Assembly: GCA_009741485.1 (NCBI GenBank)
Contig: CM019216.1
Coordinates: forward strand, 23,845,119-23,909,118
DNA length: 64,000 bases
Reading direction: 5' to 3'
Source of the DNA: Malurus cyaneus samueli
Lineage: Eukaryota > Chordata > Aves > Passeriformes > Maluridae
Of this stretch, positions 24,717 to 37,593 are shown one piece after another. Numbering within the stretch: position 1 is the first letter of the stretch; every line of letters begins with the position of its first letter. The notes beneath the pieces were generated by a model. It was given only the letters and a program-made list of their open reading frames with translations. It did not search any database and was not told where the DNA came from. Both the position numbers and the translations under genes were made by a program.

Positions 24717-26889
24717 TCACCTAGCAGAAAGTCCAAATCATTTAGTTATATGAGGAAGGGTACAGTTTTTGCATATGAAAATTCAAGAGAATTACAGGCA
24801 GAGCCTTGTTCATAGTGGAAAGATGAAATTGCAGAGTATCTGGAAAGCAGTCAGGATGGCATCTGCTAGTCTGTCACACATTAAATTTTGTCTCAAATTC
24901 ATGGAAAAAAATTGTTTTTGGAAGATTTCAACTGTTTGATTAGAACAGTTAGTCTTAAGAGCATAAAGCTATTTTTCCTGGCTTACCTATTTCTGCTCAT
25001 TTTTTTTTCTTCAAATGGCCATGATTCATCTAATATATACTTAAGCAAAAGGTAAAAGTACATAGTGGTGCACAGGAAACAGGTCCTTTTATCAGTCTGT
25101 GGTTCTGGCTGACCTGATGAGGGCTTCTCTCTGTTCCTTTTGGCTTTCTTGAAGCACGACACTACAGGAAGTGCTGACACTAGAATTACATCAAAAGCCA
25201 AGTGACAGGAACACAGCCCATTAGTAACTTTTCTATTGATCATATGTCAGCTTTTGTGTCTATAACAAATGCTTATTCTTTCAATTCTAAAATATAAACA
25301 AAAAAAAACCCCAAAATCAATGTTTTCTCCAATTCTGTAAATGAGTCAAAACAAAACTAGATGAACACTGTAGAGAAATTAGCAATAAAAACACAGCAGA
25401 ATCAAGGAAATTGTAACAACAGCATCTTTTTGACTGAGGGTCCTAAGATCTAAAGATTACAGCAAAGGAGCTAAACTAAGTTTACTGAATGCAAAAATAG
25501 ATTAATCAATAAACACAGAGGAACAATAGCCCTCCTAAAGGAAATCTTTCAATTCTGGTCTTCACACCACCTTCCACATAGGCAAAACTTTGCATTTTTC
25601 TATTCAGTGGTGCTGACTGTAACTCAGTCTTTCACCTCTATTTTACCTGTATATTCAAACAAATGAAAACTAGTAAGATGAGATCTAAAAAAATTCATTA
25701 AAATCTTTACTTATTCCAGTCATTCCTGTATCATTGGGTATACTCTAGACCGGTTTTATTAGGATTGTGCTTTTGGCAACATTTCTCAAACATATTTGAC
25801 TGCTAATTAACTTTGGTACTGCAGAAGATGTGTGTTTAAGGGAGGTAAAATTAGGTCCTTATGAACAAGGGGCAAGTTAAAAGCTTGTGCTAATCCAAAT
25901 TGGATTGGAGTTGTACTGAAATTGTGGCTGATACTGAAAAAGTATGTTTTTCAGATTAAATAAATCTTTTATGAGTGTAGCACTTTTAGTATACAGCATG
26001 AATGCTAAATTGGTGGTCATCACAATCCAGGCATGAAATCAGCACAGCAGATCAGCTCACAATCCTATACAATGAAAACTGACTTCTTTCATACCACTTT
26101 TTTTTTTGTAGCTTGGGTTTTTTCCCCCTTCCAAAAAGGAGACAAGGATGTCTTGCAAAAATATTGCTGAGCGAAAAGCAAATGGAAATTTAAATTTTGC
26201 ATAAAAATACAGTAAGGAAAATTATTGGCTTTTAACATTAGGATGAAATCTTAGCTGCCAGGCAACAGCTAATCTGTAAGGCATAAACAAAACAGCTCAC
26301 AAAACGCGCAAGTGTATAGTAAGGGAAAATTGTCTTAGATCTACATGACTGAACTTAGTTCAGACATGCTGCATTCCCTCAGTATGCAGAACTCACACTG
26401 ATACCAACAGGAGACCCATGGAATCAGCAGGAGCACCAGAGCTGAGTCAAGATTTCTTGTGACCCAATTTAGGTTCTTCCAGCACCAATATATTATGTAA
26501 ATGAGATGCAAAGAAGAGTGTCTCTGTGGGGTATTTGTAAATGTATATGAATCTGGGGAAAAAAATATCGGGAATGAAAACTTCTAACTTCCAGAATGTA
26601 GGCACATATATACACTGACTTTTAATTATTTACACATTTTAATGCATTTAAGAATCATGAATTTTATGTAACAGCTTAAATTAAGAAAAGTGTTTGAATA
26701 TGAATCTCTGCTGTACATTTATGGAAGAGAAAGAGATTTAGGGGTCGAGGGCTTGGAAAAATGGTAAGTTACTATGGTAAGATAGAATGTGAATCAAAAG
26801 ACAGCTCTTTCATAGTAGTTACCTACAGGCATCTGATCTCCCTAAATTTAACATTCATTTCTACCTATCAGAAAATTACAAAAGCCTGA
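24717..26889. other. Intronic stretch without recognised genes
   Basis: AT-rich; homopolymer A and T runs at about 25297 and 26099. No exon, repeat family or RNA gene recognised. Confidence 0.6.
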
Positions 26890-27071
26890 ACACTGGAAGG
26901 CTGGATCCTGAGATGGTCTAGTCCAACAGATGTTTTCCAAGAACCACTCTGGTTTTGAATACTGCCAAGTACAGAGACTCCACAACATCTATGAGCAAGC
27001 GGTTACACTGCTTAACCACTTCCACAGTGAAAGAAGCGTATTTTATTTAAGTGAAATTGCCTTCATGTCAG
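26890..27071 (-). mobile_element. CR1 LINE on minus strand, 3' portion (left of an insertion)
   Basis: Reads as the reverse complement of a CR1 3' region: GATGGTCTAGTCCAACA, then GACTCCACAACATCTATGAG, then GTGAAAGAAGCG followed by a diverged 'TTAAGTGAAATTGCC' block. This is the part of the element between its 3' tail and the last codons of ORF2. The same element appears to resume at about 27597, so this is one CR1 split in two. The tail octamers are missing or eroded. Confidence 0.75.
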
Positions 27072-27596
27072 GGTGGAAGCTCCAGCCACACCCTGACCCA
27101 TGAGCACAGAACTCTCTTTCAGCTTGGCCTTCTTTCCCAGCCTCAGTGACACCGCTGGAGAACCATTCTCCACCTGAGTCACGGGTGTGCTTGTTCGGGG
27201 CCATGGACCCTCCTGGTCTGCATCCCAACTGCTCCAGTGGCTTTCCAGCCTGACCTCAAGTCACCATGGACTTGGCTGACAGTCACTGAGCTGTGTCTGA
27301 CACTGTTCATCCCCACCAGACCTGATCATGCTCTGTGGATTGACTCCCTGGCTTCATCTCAGCTCTCCCTCTGCTACAAACTGATCTGATGATCTGGAGT
27401 TTTGATTGAACCTGGCACCATCTCTGAGTCTACCTTGCAGGGACACTGTGGGACTGGGCTCTGGGTCCAGGGCCCCTGCCCTGCTGGCCATGAGACTGGC
27501 CTCAATTACTGGCCTCAAGCCAGCCCTTGTTGCTCTTCACACTGTATTTCCACAGGTAGCTCCCACCATGTGCTTCTGGAAAAAAATTGTGCTTTT
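27072..27596. repeat. GC-rich block interrupting a CR1 copy (unidentified insertion)
   Basis: About 525 bases of CT/GC-rich sequence (many CTGACC, CCTGGC and CCAGCC words) sit exactly where the CR1 should be continuous. The left edge carries GGTGGAAGCTCC (27072-27083) and near the right edge lies GGTAGCTCCCACC (27555-27567), whose reverse complement is GGTGGGAGCTACC; these may be imperfect terminal inverted repeats. I cannot name a family. The short open frames (61-74 codons) have no recognisable domain. Confidence 0.5.
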
Positions 27597-27970
27597 TAAC
27601 TTCCCTTTCTCAGGTATTAATAAGCACTGATAAGATTTCTCTAGGTCTTCTTGTCTCCAGGCTGAACAGTTCCTACCCATTCAGCCTCTCCTCATAGTAT
27701 ATCAGCACCTTATTCACCTTCATGGCCCTTTGCTGAACTACAGTGTGTTCATTTCTCTCACCCTGGGGAGCCCAGACCTGGCCCGAGTTCTCCAGGTGTG
27801 TCTCAAGTGCAGAGTAAAAAGGATCAGCTTTCCTGACCTCTTGGCAGTGCCCTGCCTAACGCAGCCCAGGATGCCACTGGTGTTCTTTGCTGTGAAGGAA
27901 CATTGTTGGCTCACCAAGATCCCCAGGTCCTTTCCCCAGCAAAAGTTCTGTTGGCTCCAGCTTGTCCAAG
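27597..27970 (-). mobile_element. CR1 LINE on minus strand, ORF2 portion (right of the insertion)
   Basis: The plus strand shows the complement of CR1 ORF2 C-terminal sequence: CACTGATAAGATTTCTC, TTGTCTCCAGGCTGAACAG, AGCCTCTCCTCATAGTATA, CCCTTTGCTGAACTACAGTG, AGCCCAGGATGCCACTGGTG. These are ordered as in the CR1 consensus and continue the fragment ending at 27071. ORF2 is frame-damaged. The right limit fades out near 27930-27980. Confidence 0.88.
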
Positions 27971-28331
27971 TCTCATATGAAATGGGAGCCTGACTTCAAA
28001 AGTCATCGCTGTGCTCTTTGGCAGCAAATTCTGATTTCAGCTACGCCATTGCTGGATTCTCCATCAATTCTTTGTGTTGTTGGGTCACACAAGGGTGGAA
28101 AATCTCATTTGGATTTACAGAATTTATGTACAGGCACTGTGAACTGTAGGTAGAAGAATTAATCCCCTCAGCTGGAAGGGGAGGGAAGTCAGGTTTCATG
28201 TGGGACTTGGCATTCGATTTGTAGAAATTCTGCCTTTGTGCTCAATTAACTGATTAGTCACCCATATAAAAATGAACTAACAAATTCCAGGTAAATTGGA
28301 AAACCATCAGAAGATATGACTTATTTATTTA

Positions 28332-28363
28332 ACACACACAACACACACACACACACACACACA
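28332..28363. repeat. (CA)n microsatellite
   Basis: About 16 CA units with one A-A interruption after the first four or five. It is long enough to be length-polymorphic. Confidence 0.95.
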
Positions 28364-29621
28364 TATTGTCTCTTTAGATATCCATGCCCTCAGATATTTG
28401 TATTTATTATATGGCACCTTCAAATATGCAGTCCAGTTTTTATTAAAGCTATAAATGTCCAACAGAAGACAGATGTAACTAAAGGAATCTTTCTTGATAA
28501 TAATGTTAAATTAGTTTTCTTGTGTAGGGATGCAAAGATCAAATTAAGTTTCAATTCAGTCTCGTAAAAAACCACTCCCACTTGATACCATGTCTGTTGA
28601 GGGAGTACTCAGCTCAGTGAGCAGCCCATTCAAAGAGACTTTGTCCTCAAGCTGCTAATTTTCTCCTTATTTCTTGCCTGAAAATAGAAATAATTTTTTA
28701 ACAGCTGATATTCAACCACTAACTAGTTTTAGCATATATGTGTTTGCTTTCCTTAAACATTTAATGTTTTTCACATGATATGCACACAGCTAGCAAGCTT
28801 CTCTACTTCCAGTAAGCACACAAAAGCTTATAAAGGAAAAACAAAAAAACATAACCAAACCCAAACCAGAAATATACTCAAGAGAAGACAATGCCACAAA
28901 CAGGAAACTTTTGTTAAAATATGCAAATCACAACTTAGGAAATTCCAAGATATCTTAAATTCAATTTCAGTAGTATTTTAGGTCTGAGTTTTGCCTAGAC
29001 TCAGTTTAGTTACAATAAAATTCCACTTCAACAGTTTCAGAACCACTATTGACCAAAGAAAAAGCGTAATCTTTCTTTTATGACATGACCCATTTACTAA
29101 TAAAGCTATATAATAGGTAGCAAAGGAGTCATTACAAATATGTGACCACAAAGATATGAGCTCATTAAAAGTAAGAGGGAGCAAAATAGTGAAATAAAAA
29201 ATACAGTCTGGTCACTTCCTCAGTCTCTGCATTGTGTCCTTTTCCCATCCAGCACACTAGATCAATAACTAGAAGCTTTTATTCAATTTATGATATATAG
29301 TTATTCTGCGGTGGTTATTTTCCAAATGTTGGCTTTTTGCTTTTTTCAAGTTCACATCTACATACAACTTGTTATCAAACTGAGCACTGCTCCGTATCAC
29401 TAAACCTTACTTGGAACACAAGATATCTTAATAATAGCATTAGTATTCTGTTAAATATATAACACTAAAACCCTAAAAGAAAGGTTCTGAGTATTAACCT
29501 CTGGAAAAAAGAATTAGAAGGCTTCTTTAAGGTAATGTTGCATTTAACAAACCTTGTATTTAAGACCTGGTTGGAAGATGACAATCAACATCGTTCCTGC
29601 AGAATTCTTACAACTTGTATT

Positions 29622-29647
29622 CCTTGCTCAAGATCCTTGCTCAAGAT
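29622..29647. repeat. 13-bp tandem duplication
   Basis: CCTTGCTCAAGAT is present twice head to tail with no mismatch, suggesting a recent slippage event. Confidence 0.9.
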
Positions 29648-32600
29648 CCTAGACCAACTTTGAGAAGTGCAAACAACAATGCAAACTATGTCCAACCATT
29701 GACCTGACAGAAGTATCTTCTTTCTCTTCAGCACAGGACACAACATAGTAGAAAAGAGACAGTAGTTTCTGATTTATATAGCTGACTCATAAAGAGTAAA
29801 GGAGTTTCATCAATTGAAAGCTGATAGCAGTGCCTCTGATTTGGGCAAATTGGATGCACAGGCTAATTTCCTCATTAACTGACTCAGCCAAATCTCAGGC
29901 TTGTAACAGAAGATTGATCTTAATATCTCTTAGAAGTGCAAATGAAATTTTGGTGAAGCTACTGACATTAAGACACTCTTCAAGTTAAAAATTTGTCAGA
30001 CTACATCACTGCTTTGTTGGATCAAGGTAGATAGGAATGCTACAATATATAAAATAAGCTGCAATCCTAATTTCTCAAATATTTGGTTAAAACAATCCAT
30101 CCCGTGTCTGATTAGCATATGCAAGCAATATATGACAATGATATATTCATTTATCCAGCCAGCTCTAAAGGAAAAATACAGTTTACTATATTTTCCACAT
30201 AGTGATAATTGCAAGGACTGTAGGACTATGATAAGCAAAGGCAGAGAACAGAAAATCAGGACATTGTTCTGCTACAGATCACTGGCCTGAAAGATTCTGA
30301 CAATATAGTAAGGAACATTTAGATTAAAATGAAGGGAAGTTCATTAAATACTATTACCAAGATTGAGGAAGGCTGCTTGAAAACACACAGCTTTATGCTT
30401 CAAAATTCAGAAGACATGGATGAAATTAGGGCTGTAATATATGCAACATTCATAGCTCTTTGTGTATCTTTGCAGCTGTTCTCTAGAGTTTAGGAATGAA
30501 AATCCATTACCAGTCAATGACAGACTGAGCAATACACTTGTATAGATCAGGAACAGATAATCCTGCACAGATACAGCAAACATTTGTGGTCCTGTCAGGA
30601 CCACAAACATGAGTTTGTGGATTGCCTCCAAAGACTGTCATTCAGAATCAAATAAAGACAAAAGTTGATGGAAAAAAAAAAAGGTTTGTTATGAACAGCA
30701 ATGCTGACCTTTTTTTGAGACTTCCCAGAAGAGGTAGCAACAAAGTCCTCATATTAGAGTAGCCTATCAAAACTCTTCAAGAGTCATTACAGAATGTTGT
30801 GTGCAAAAACTTATTCATAATCAGTAAACCAAGTATGGAAAGGCAGAAGGAGATGGTAACGTATTTTTTTCTTGTAGGGTGATTTTTCCTTTTTTTGGAT
30901 TGCAGATTCTTCAAATCTTTTGACTCCATCACTGCTTTTTACCTGCTTGATAATTTTGACATGTACACAATGACAGCCATGGTATAGCGTTCTTTGAGCT
31001 ACAACATATATTTAAGAATTTCTTTCTTTATCTCTTATAGCCTACAGGACTTATGAATAGAAAGATTTGGCAACACTTAGCCTTCAGCAGTCAGTCTATT
31101 CCATTTTCTAGTACGTAAGGCCAATACACTGGCATGACTATTTTTCTGAATAATGACCAAGGCAATCTTCTGTGTCTGCAATCCATCTCCAGCCCCTCAG
31201 GAGGCTATGACCCATTTGTCTAGGCTCTTCTGTTTGCTGTACAACCTACCAGAATAATGTCATGGATTTGGGGAGAAGGTCTGTCATGTAATGTGCCTCC
31301 AGACGTCTCATTTTAAAGATATCACAAGCCATTTTTCTGATGGATTTGATGGTTTAATATCACTTCAGGTTTTTTTTTTCTGTAGGACTTTCAGATCTAG
31401 TTAATGCCATATTTTTAATTTAGGACCATTTAAAATAAAAAAAAGAAGCAGAGTTAGCTGTGGCTAGGCAAGGAATGCATCTGGACTTTCAGAGGGAATT
31501 GTAAGGTGCTACTCACTCAGATGCTGATTTGGTTCCCTGATCTTCAATTCTCTTGCCAAGTCAGATTTCCTGAGAAAGGAGAGCTGCAGCAACTGCCTGA
31601 GATCTCACTCTGGTGGAATCAGGAGATGACTCAGCTACTGAACAGTACTTGCATAGTGGCAAAACAGATCTAATCGCTTTGAAAGCTGAATTCTCTGGTT
31701 AGGAGACTAAATCCAGTAGACAGTGCCAAGGACGCACAACCTATACCCATGCTGAACCTTAGAAAGTCTTCTAATTAGTCTTACATAATAATAAAAACAC
31801 TTTTGTGTTTTTCTAAGAGCTGGATTTTTTAAAAAAATATCTCATATTTGACCATACTAGCATATATTTTCTCACTCTACACATTATGTAATTCTTCCAA
31901 TTATTTCTGTCAACTAATCAACTTCCAGTGTGTGATACTAACATCTAAATATCTTCTATCCAGAGCATAGGGCTGGGGTTTGTACTTCCCAGAATATCCT
32001 TTGACTCAATTCAACTTTCTTTTTCCATTCATTTTAAATGTGTGGAAAGCTGTGTTGCCGGTAAATGAACACAGACTATCCTACCTCCCTGGATACTCTT
32101 TGCCAAAATGGTAGGTAAAAATAATTAAAGCAGAAGCTTCTAGAGGCAAACCTCACAAGGGAATCTTTTTATTGATTTCATCAGCCAATGAACTGTCATG
32201 CATTTACAATGCAGGTTTTTGTGCATACTTCCAGTAAAATTTGCACTCAACCCTTGTAAAATTTTAATTGTAGTTTCATTTTCCTGTCCAGGGCTTTTAT
32301 GAGCATATTCTAGTAGAAATACTTCTGTGATGTTTCACATCACTTGAGTGATTTCTCAAGGAACATTTATTATATGTGAGCTATTGCAACTCTGCATTTA
32401 TGACACTTGCATATGACTCAGAGCTTGGAAGCAGAGTTTTGTCCTTGTTACATCATAAGAAAAATCTATGAATTTTTAGAACTGCTTTCTCTAAATGCAT
32501 GCTCTTTCACATAAAGTATGAGTGAAATATTTAGACTAATACATAAAAACGGTGTCATAACACAAAATGCTGGCAGAACTCAAGCTTTATAAAATGGAAG

Positions 32601-33824
32601 AGTTATCCATTAAGACATTGCTAATCTTTTTAAAATTTTAGATAATCTAGAATGGATTCTTCAATCTAATTGAAGACTGGAGCTGGAATTTGGAAAAGGC
32701 AAAAAAGAAAAATCCAGGTCAGACTCAACACCAACCCATGTGGCAATGCTTCAGAGAGATAATCTTGTACGTTTGTGGAGCTAAGAAGTCAAAGCCCACA
32801 GATATCTGATGAATATTTCGCAATCCTTATGGGTAGGCAGCAGTAAAAGAGGTGTGATAAATCAATAGAACAAATTGTCAGGCCATAATATGGCTTGCAT
32901 TGTGCTGCTTCTCATTAAATGCAGCAGCAATTGCAGAAAAGCTATTACAGCATTCAGCACTGTTAATGAGATGTACTACCACAATTAGTCTGCTGACAGA
33001 GTATATAGTCTGCAACTTGGTTACCCTGAAACATTTTTCCATGTAAGAGAATTTAGTAAAGACAAATTTCTGATAGCTATCAAATGCAGAAAACTTTCCT
33101 AAAATACTTGTTGTAGTCTGATATAAACATCACCTTTGAAATCTGGCTGTGCTTCAGATAAACCGGATCAGTAGTAAGATCCAAAGCCAGTGTTTTATTG
33201 ACATTTAAGCAAATCCATTTGATAAGACCTTTGATTATCTCCCTAAAACTTAATGTCAAGTTCAAGTGTTGGTTGAACAAAGTACCAGTTTCTAAACATT
33301 TTTCTGAAAAAACAGAAAGGAGTTTATTTGGCATATCACAATTTAGATACGTTTACATCTCACAGTAGTTCCTAGTTTGAAGACTATAATCTATAACCTG
33401 GTATGAACTATATGGCACAGGAAAAAAAAAAGATGGTATTTTGGTTTTCTTTTTGCATGGAATATGTTTAAAGAAATTTCAGAAAAAATAATGAAAGTCA
33501 TAGTGTTTATCTTGGTTTACCTGCACTTTTTTTAAAATATTTTATTTTGAAAATAGTTTCTTATGTGTTTCAAGCACTGTTTTTTGCACCCTGATCTCTA
33601 TGAGTAAGGTTAAGGCCTGATAGAGCTTCTTGTGGTATTTCTTCATAGAGACATTAAGGTGTCTTTGTCCATATCTGAAGATTTCCAACAGATTCAAGAG
33701 CTTTTAAACACAGAAATCAATGATTTTTTATTTACATTGATTTATTTTTCCATTCTGTCCTTTATTTTTTAATAGTCATTGCAGTAACATAGCACGCTAT
33801 ACACATCCTTACTGTTTCCTTATT

Positions 33825-34235
33825 TTGCTGAAAACATCTGGGCCTGAGTCTCCCTGTCCAGCCCCCTGGTCTCTCCTCCTGCCCAAGGTCCAACACCACG
33901 CCACCCCTCAGGGACCACCAGCCCCTGTCCCACTGATGCTGCAGTTTCCACCTCAGATTCCAGCCATGGAGCCTGATCCTGTTCCTTCCTGCTGTCCTGT
34001 CTCCCATCAGCAGCTACAGGTCCTTGTTTAGGGGTTTATCATGAGACCTGCCCAAACTATGTCACTTCTGACCCTCTCCACTACCCACTCCATCCTGATC
34101 AGCTCCAGCCCTGGCTTGCTAGGCAGCTGTTTTCTCACCAAATTTTCCTACCCTCACTCCTAAACAAAACCACACCGTCCACCCGCTTTTAGCTTGAGTC
34201 ATCCCTGCACTACACTCTGAAGACTGCAGAGTGTT
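33825..34235. repeat. C-rich island of unknown origin
   Basis: Abrupt change from AT-rich to pyrimidine/C-rich sequence, with words such as CTGTCCAGCCCCCTGGTCTC, CCCATCAGCAGCTACAGG and CATCCTGATCAGCTCCAGCC. No CpG-island character, no splice-flanked coding frame, no recognised repeat. The composition is similar to the block inside the CR1 at 27.1-27.6 kb, but I could not align the two by eye. It may be an old LTR or other transposon remnant. Confidence 0.4.
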
Positions 34236-37200
34236 CCTCATTCCTTTTATTCAACCCACACTGAAGAGTCTAAAAGATAAAACACTACTTATGCATGCAA
34301 GTTTGAAATTGTTTTAAGAAAAAGTGTAATGCAAGAGAACTCCCGCCCCGAAACCCAGCAAAACTAAATCACACATATGCACCCACACAGAATAACAAAG
34401 CCAATAAAAATCAGCTGTTCCTGAGAAAAACCCAGCAAAGACCTTCTACCCTGTTCTATTGCCTCAATAGGAATTAAAAAATGTTAAAATGCCTGCCAAT
34501 TTTCCTTGTTTCTTTAATTAAAAATTTGCTATTAGAAGCATGAGATTGCTGAACATGCATGAACAGCATGTAGGTTCAAGAGAATAGGAAATTGTGATTT
34601 ATCTGTGATAAATTGCTGGTTTGCAAGATGCTTTGGAGGAATCTTTCAAACAGAAGGAAAGGACCCAATAAAAAGTTTAATCCCTTTTGTGAATAAAGAA
34701 AATACATAGGGATGGCAAAGCAACACCATGATTCTTTTAGACAAATGATGAATATTGCATGGAATAAATCCAATGGATTAGTCTACTTTAAATATATTTA
34801 GCTTGATTTTTTCTTCTCAGGCAGCTTATCTTCCCCTTTAAAAAAGAAAAGGCAGCTAGGGTCACCTATTAACTAGGTTCAGATATTACTACAATTTGTA
34901 AGCTAAACAAACTAATTCAAGTTATGGTTTCGTACACAAGGCTATGAAATCTCACTCTAACCTTTACATGGATTTACAACTCAGTAGTGCAGAGTAAGCA
35001 CAGCCTCCACTTAATGAAGCTGAGTCTTTATATTTTTAACACTCATTTGGCAAACCAATTAACTCTGGCTCTATTGAACAACTTGAACATGAAATAAATC
35101 AAATGTTAAAACATTGGTGAAGAGCCAGACTTTCTGTAATTAGAGTACTGATGTGCCCAAGGCTGACTACGTGGTGTGCAGCATTATAGATTGACAACTT
35201 CAGCTGTCCAAAGCAATTAAAATTGTACATTCCCCTTGCTACACATGCTAACATCCGGCAAAACCACTGCATGATATTTACCCTTCAAATTTGGGCTCAA
35301 GTTCTTTATGATTTATAAGAAGCGTAACATTCCTTCTTCAATCTAGAAAACAAAAACAGTTCTTTGGTTTTAAATTACATTCAAGTATTCTGCAGGAATT
35401 GTACCACCTGTTAGGTGGGAGACAGCATCAATTTTCTAGACAACATTAACAGGTTCACTGATCACATGAGATGTTACAAAAGAAATTAGAATTTATTGTG
35501 GCAAGCCTTACAATGTATTTGCTATGATTTTCTTTGCTGTTCTCTATTACTTGAATGTACAAAGAAGAAGTTTATTCAATATCAGGAATCATAATCAGTT
35601 GTACAGTATTTCACTAAATGTTTAGTATTACCTCTAGACTCATTATTTGGACATTTCCTTCCTATAAAGAAAAGCAAATGTGGGAATAAAGCAGAAGACA
35701 TACTCTTCTCATGACTCATGTTCCCATTGACTATCAGGGATTCTGATTTGACGTGGTGGTCTGAGTCATTCAACTGTCCCTGAAACTTAGACAGTAAACC
35801 CTGAAAAACACTGAGGTAAACATCTGTAATGATGGGGTTTGCATAAAATCTCTATGCAATCCTAATAACTTAAACATGAAGCAAAGTGTGTAACTTACAT
35901 ATTTAGTACATTCACTACAGAGTTCCTTAGTGTATATTTCACCTTCAAGACCAGATACAAATCTTAGCTAAAGATAATACTGGTGTTAACAAAGAGTAAA
36001 AAAACACATGACCTGCCAGTTGCATTCCAGAGAAACATCACACAATGACATCACAACAAAACTTCCACAAACTTTTTCAAGTACTGGAGTTAAAAACAGA
36101 AATAAATTTTGTAAGTGACTGAAGAATTAACTTTAGATAAAATACCTGCTAAAATTCAGGCTCGGGCTTGCAGTGACTACTATGATTAAATATAAATGTG
36201 AGAAATCTGTGGGTCTATACATGGTATGTGCATGATAGCAAGAAGCTCCCTCTCCAGGACTATTACCATGTTGGTGTTCTTGCAATCTGAGGTGCAATTC
36301 AGAGTGCCTGGCCAGGTTTCTGGGTTTCAAACAATTGAGTTTCCAAGAGAAAGAGTAAAATTTTCTGTCAGCTGTAGCAACAAACTGTGGAAATGTAGGA
36401 CTAGTCCTTGCCCCTGACCTGAGGCTGGATCAAACATTTCTTCAAGAAGTGGTTACAAGCACTTTTGATAAATTTATCAAGCTGGGGATGGTACCCTGTT
36501 GCAAGAAGATAATAAACAGAACACTCAACATTAAAGAAATGCAATTAGAAGCCTATTTGATGCAACCTCAGTAGGTTTCAGAGTGCATTGCAAATGAAAA
36601 CATGATTTTTGAAAAAGAGTAAGAGAAGAGTAAATATAACACAAGTTTATGACAGATGTACTACACAGCAGCAGTAAAGACTTAGAGCAGATCAACTAAA
36701 AATTCCTTTCCACAGCTTCAGTGAATTGCACTGGCATCAGGTACAGGGAATTAAAAGCAACAATTACATCTGGTTCACATTCTCTGAAGGTTCTGTCATT
36801 ATCTGGTACTGTGCCTACCAAATCTCATGTTTGTTTCTTTTTAATAGATCTGGTATAATTCAGAGCAGCTTTGATAGTCTTAGTTTTGCTTACTCTAAAA
36901 TGAATGAAGAAGCTGCTTATAGCCTCCCTTAGGGAAGGAAAACTCAAATGGTCTAGGGACACTTGCTGAGAAAATTTTAGCTGGTAGTTCCTTTACCACT
37001 TGAACAAACCAAGATATCGAATTATTTTTTTAGAGCCTGCTACAATGCTTGCATGGGTAAATATAGGCAACCTCATTTCAAATATCTTGAAGGCACTGTT
37101 AGCTATTTAAGATATAGCATAAAAAGGAGAAGACTTTTCAATACATGATTAGATCTACTCTGTCTTAGAGCTTGATGCCCCTCATATGAATAAATCCAAC

Positions 37201-37569
37201 TGAAGTCTTAAAAAGAGACCCTTTCCTTCTGATCACAAATCACACACATCTATTCAGTTTCAGTTGTTGGTGAATAGAAGACAGAACCAGGCTTCAGAAG
37301 CTTTAAAAACTGCAATTAATACTAGGAACTACTCACAAACAATAAGAAACTTGCCTAACAGAATAAGATTTTATTTCTGAGAAGACTGAACAAATAGGGC
37401 TAACTAAGTAACAGGCAAAACTAAAAGCATATGCAAAAATCTTTTCTACATGCAGAAAGTAGTTCAGCTTTTTTCCATGTACTTTACTGAAAGATCAAGG
37501 AACCTAGGATGCAAGATTTGATTCCACTTTTCACAGTCTGTAGCTGAACATCATACACATACATAAATG

Positions 37570-37593
37570 ATACAGCTGTTCCATACAGCTGTT
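37570..37593. repeat. 13-bp-period tandem duplication
   Basis: ATACAGCTGTT occurs at 37570 and 37583 separated by CC. The unit contains the E-box CAGCTG, so the duplication doubles that word. Confidence 0.8.

Larger units (their letters stand above)
27971..33824. other. Intronic stretch without recognised genes
   Basis: AT-rich with a CA microsatellite at 28.3 kb, a 13-bp tandem duplication at 29.6 kb and no recognised repeat family. The part at about 32860-33000 is dense in homeodomain-like words (see findings). No exon-like frame flanked by splice signals could be recognised. Confidence 0.6.
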
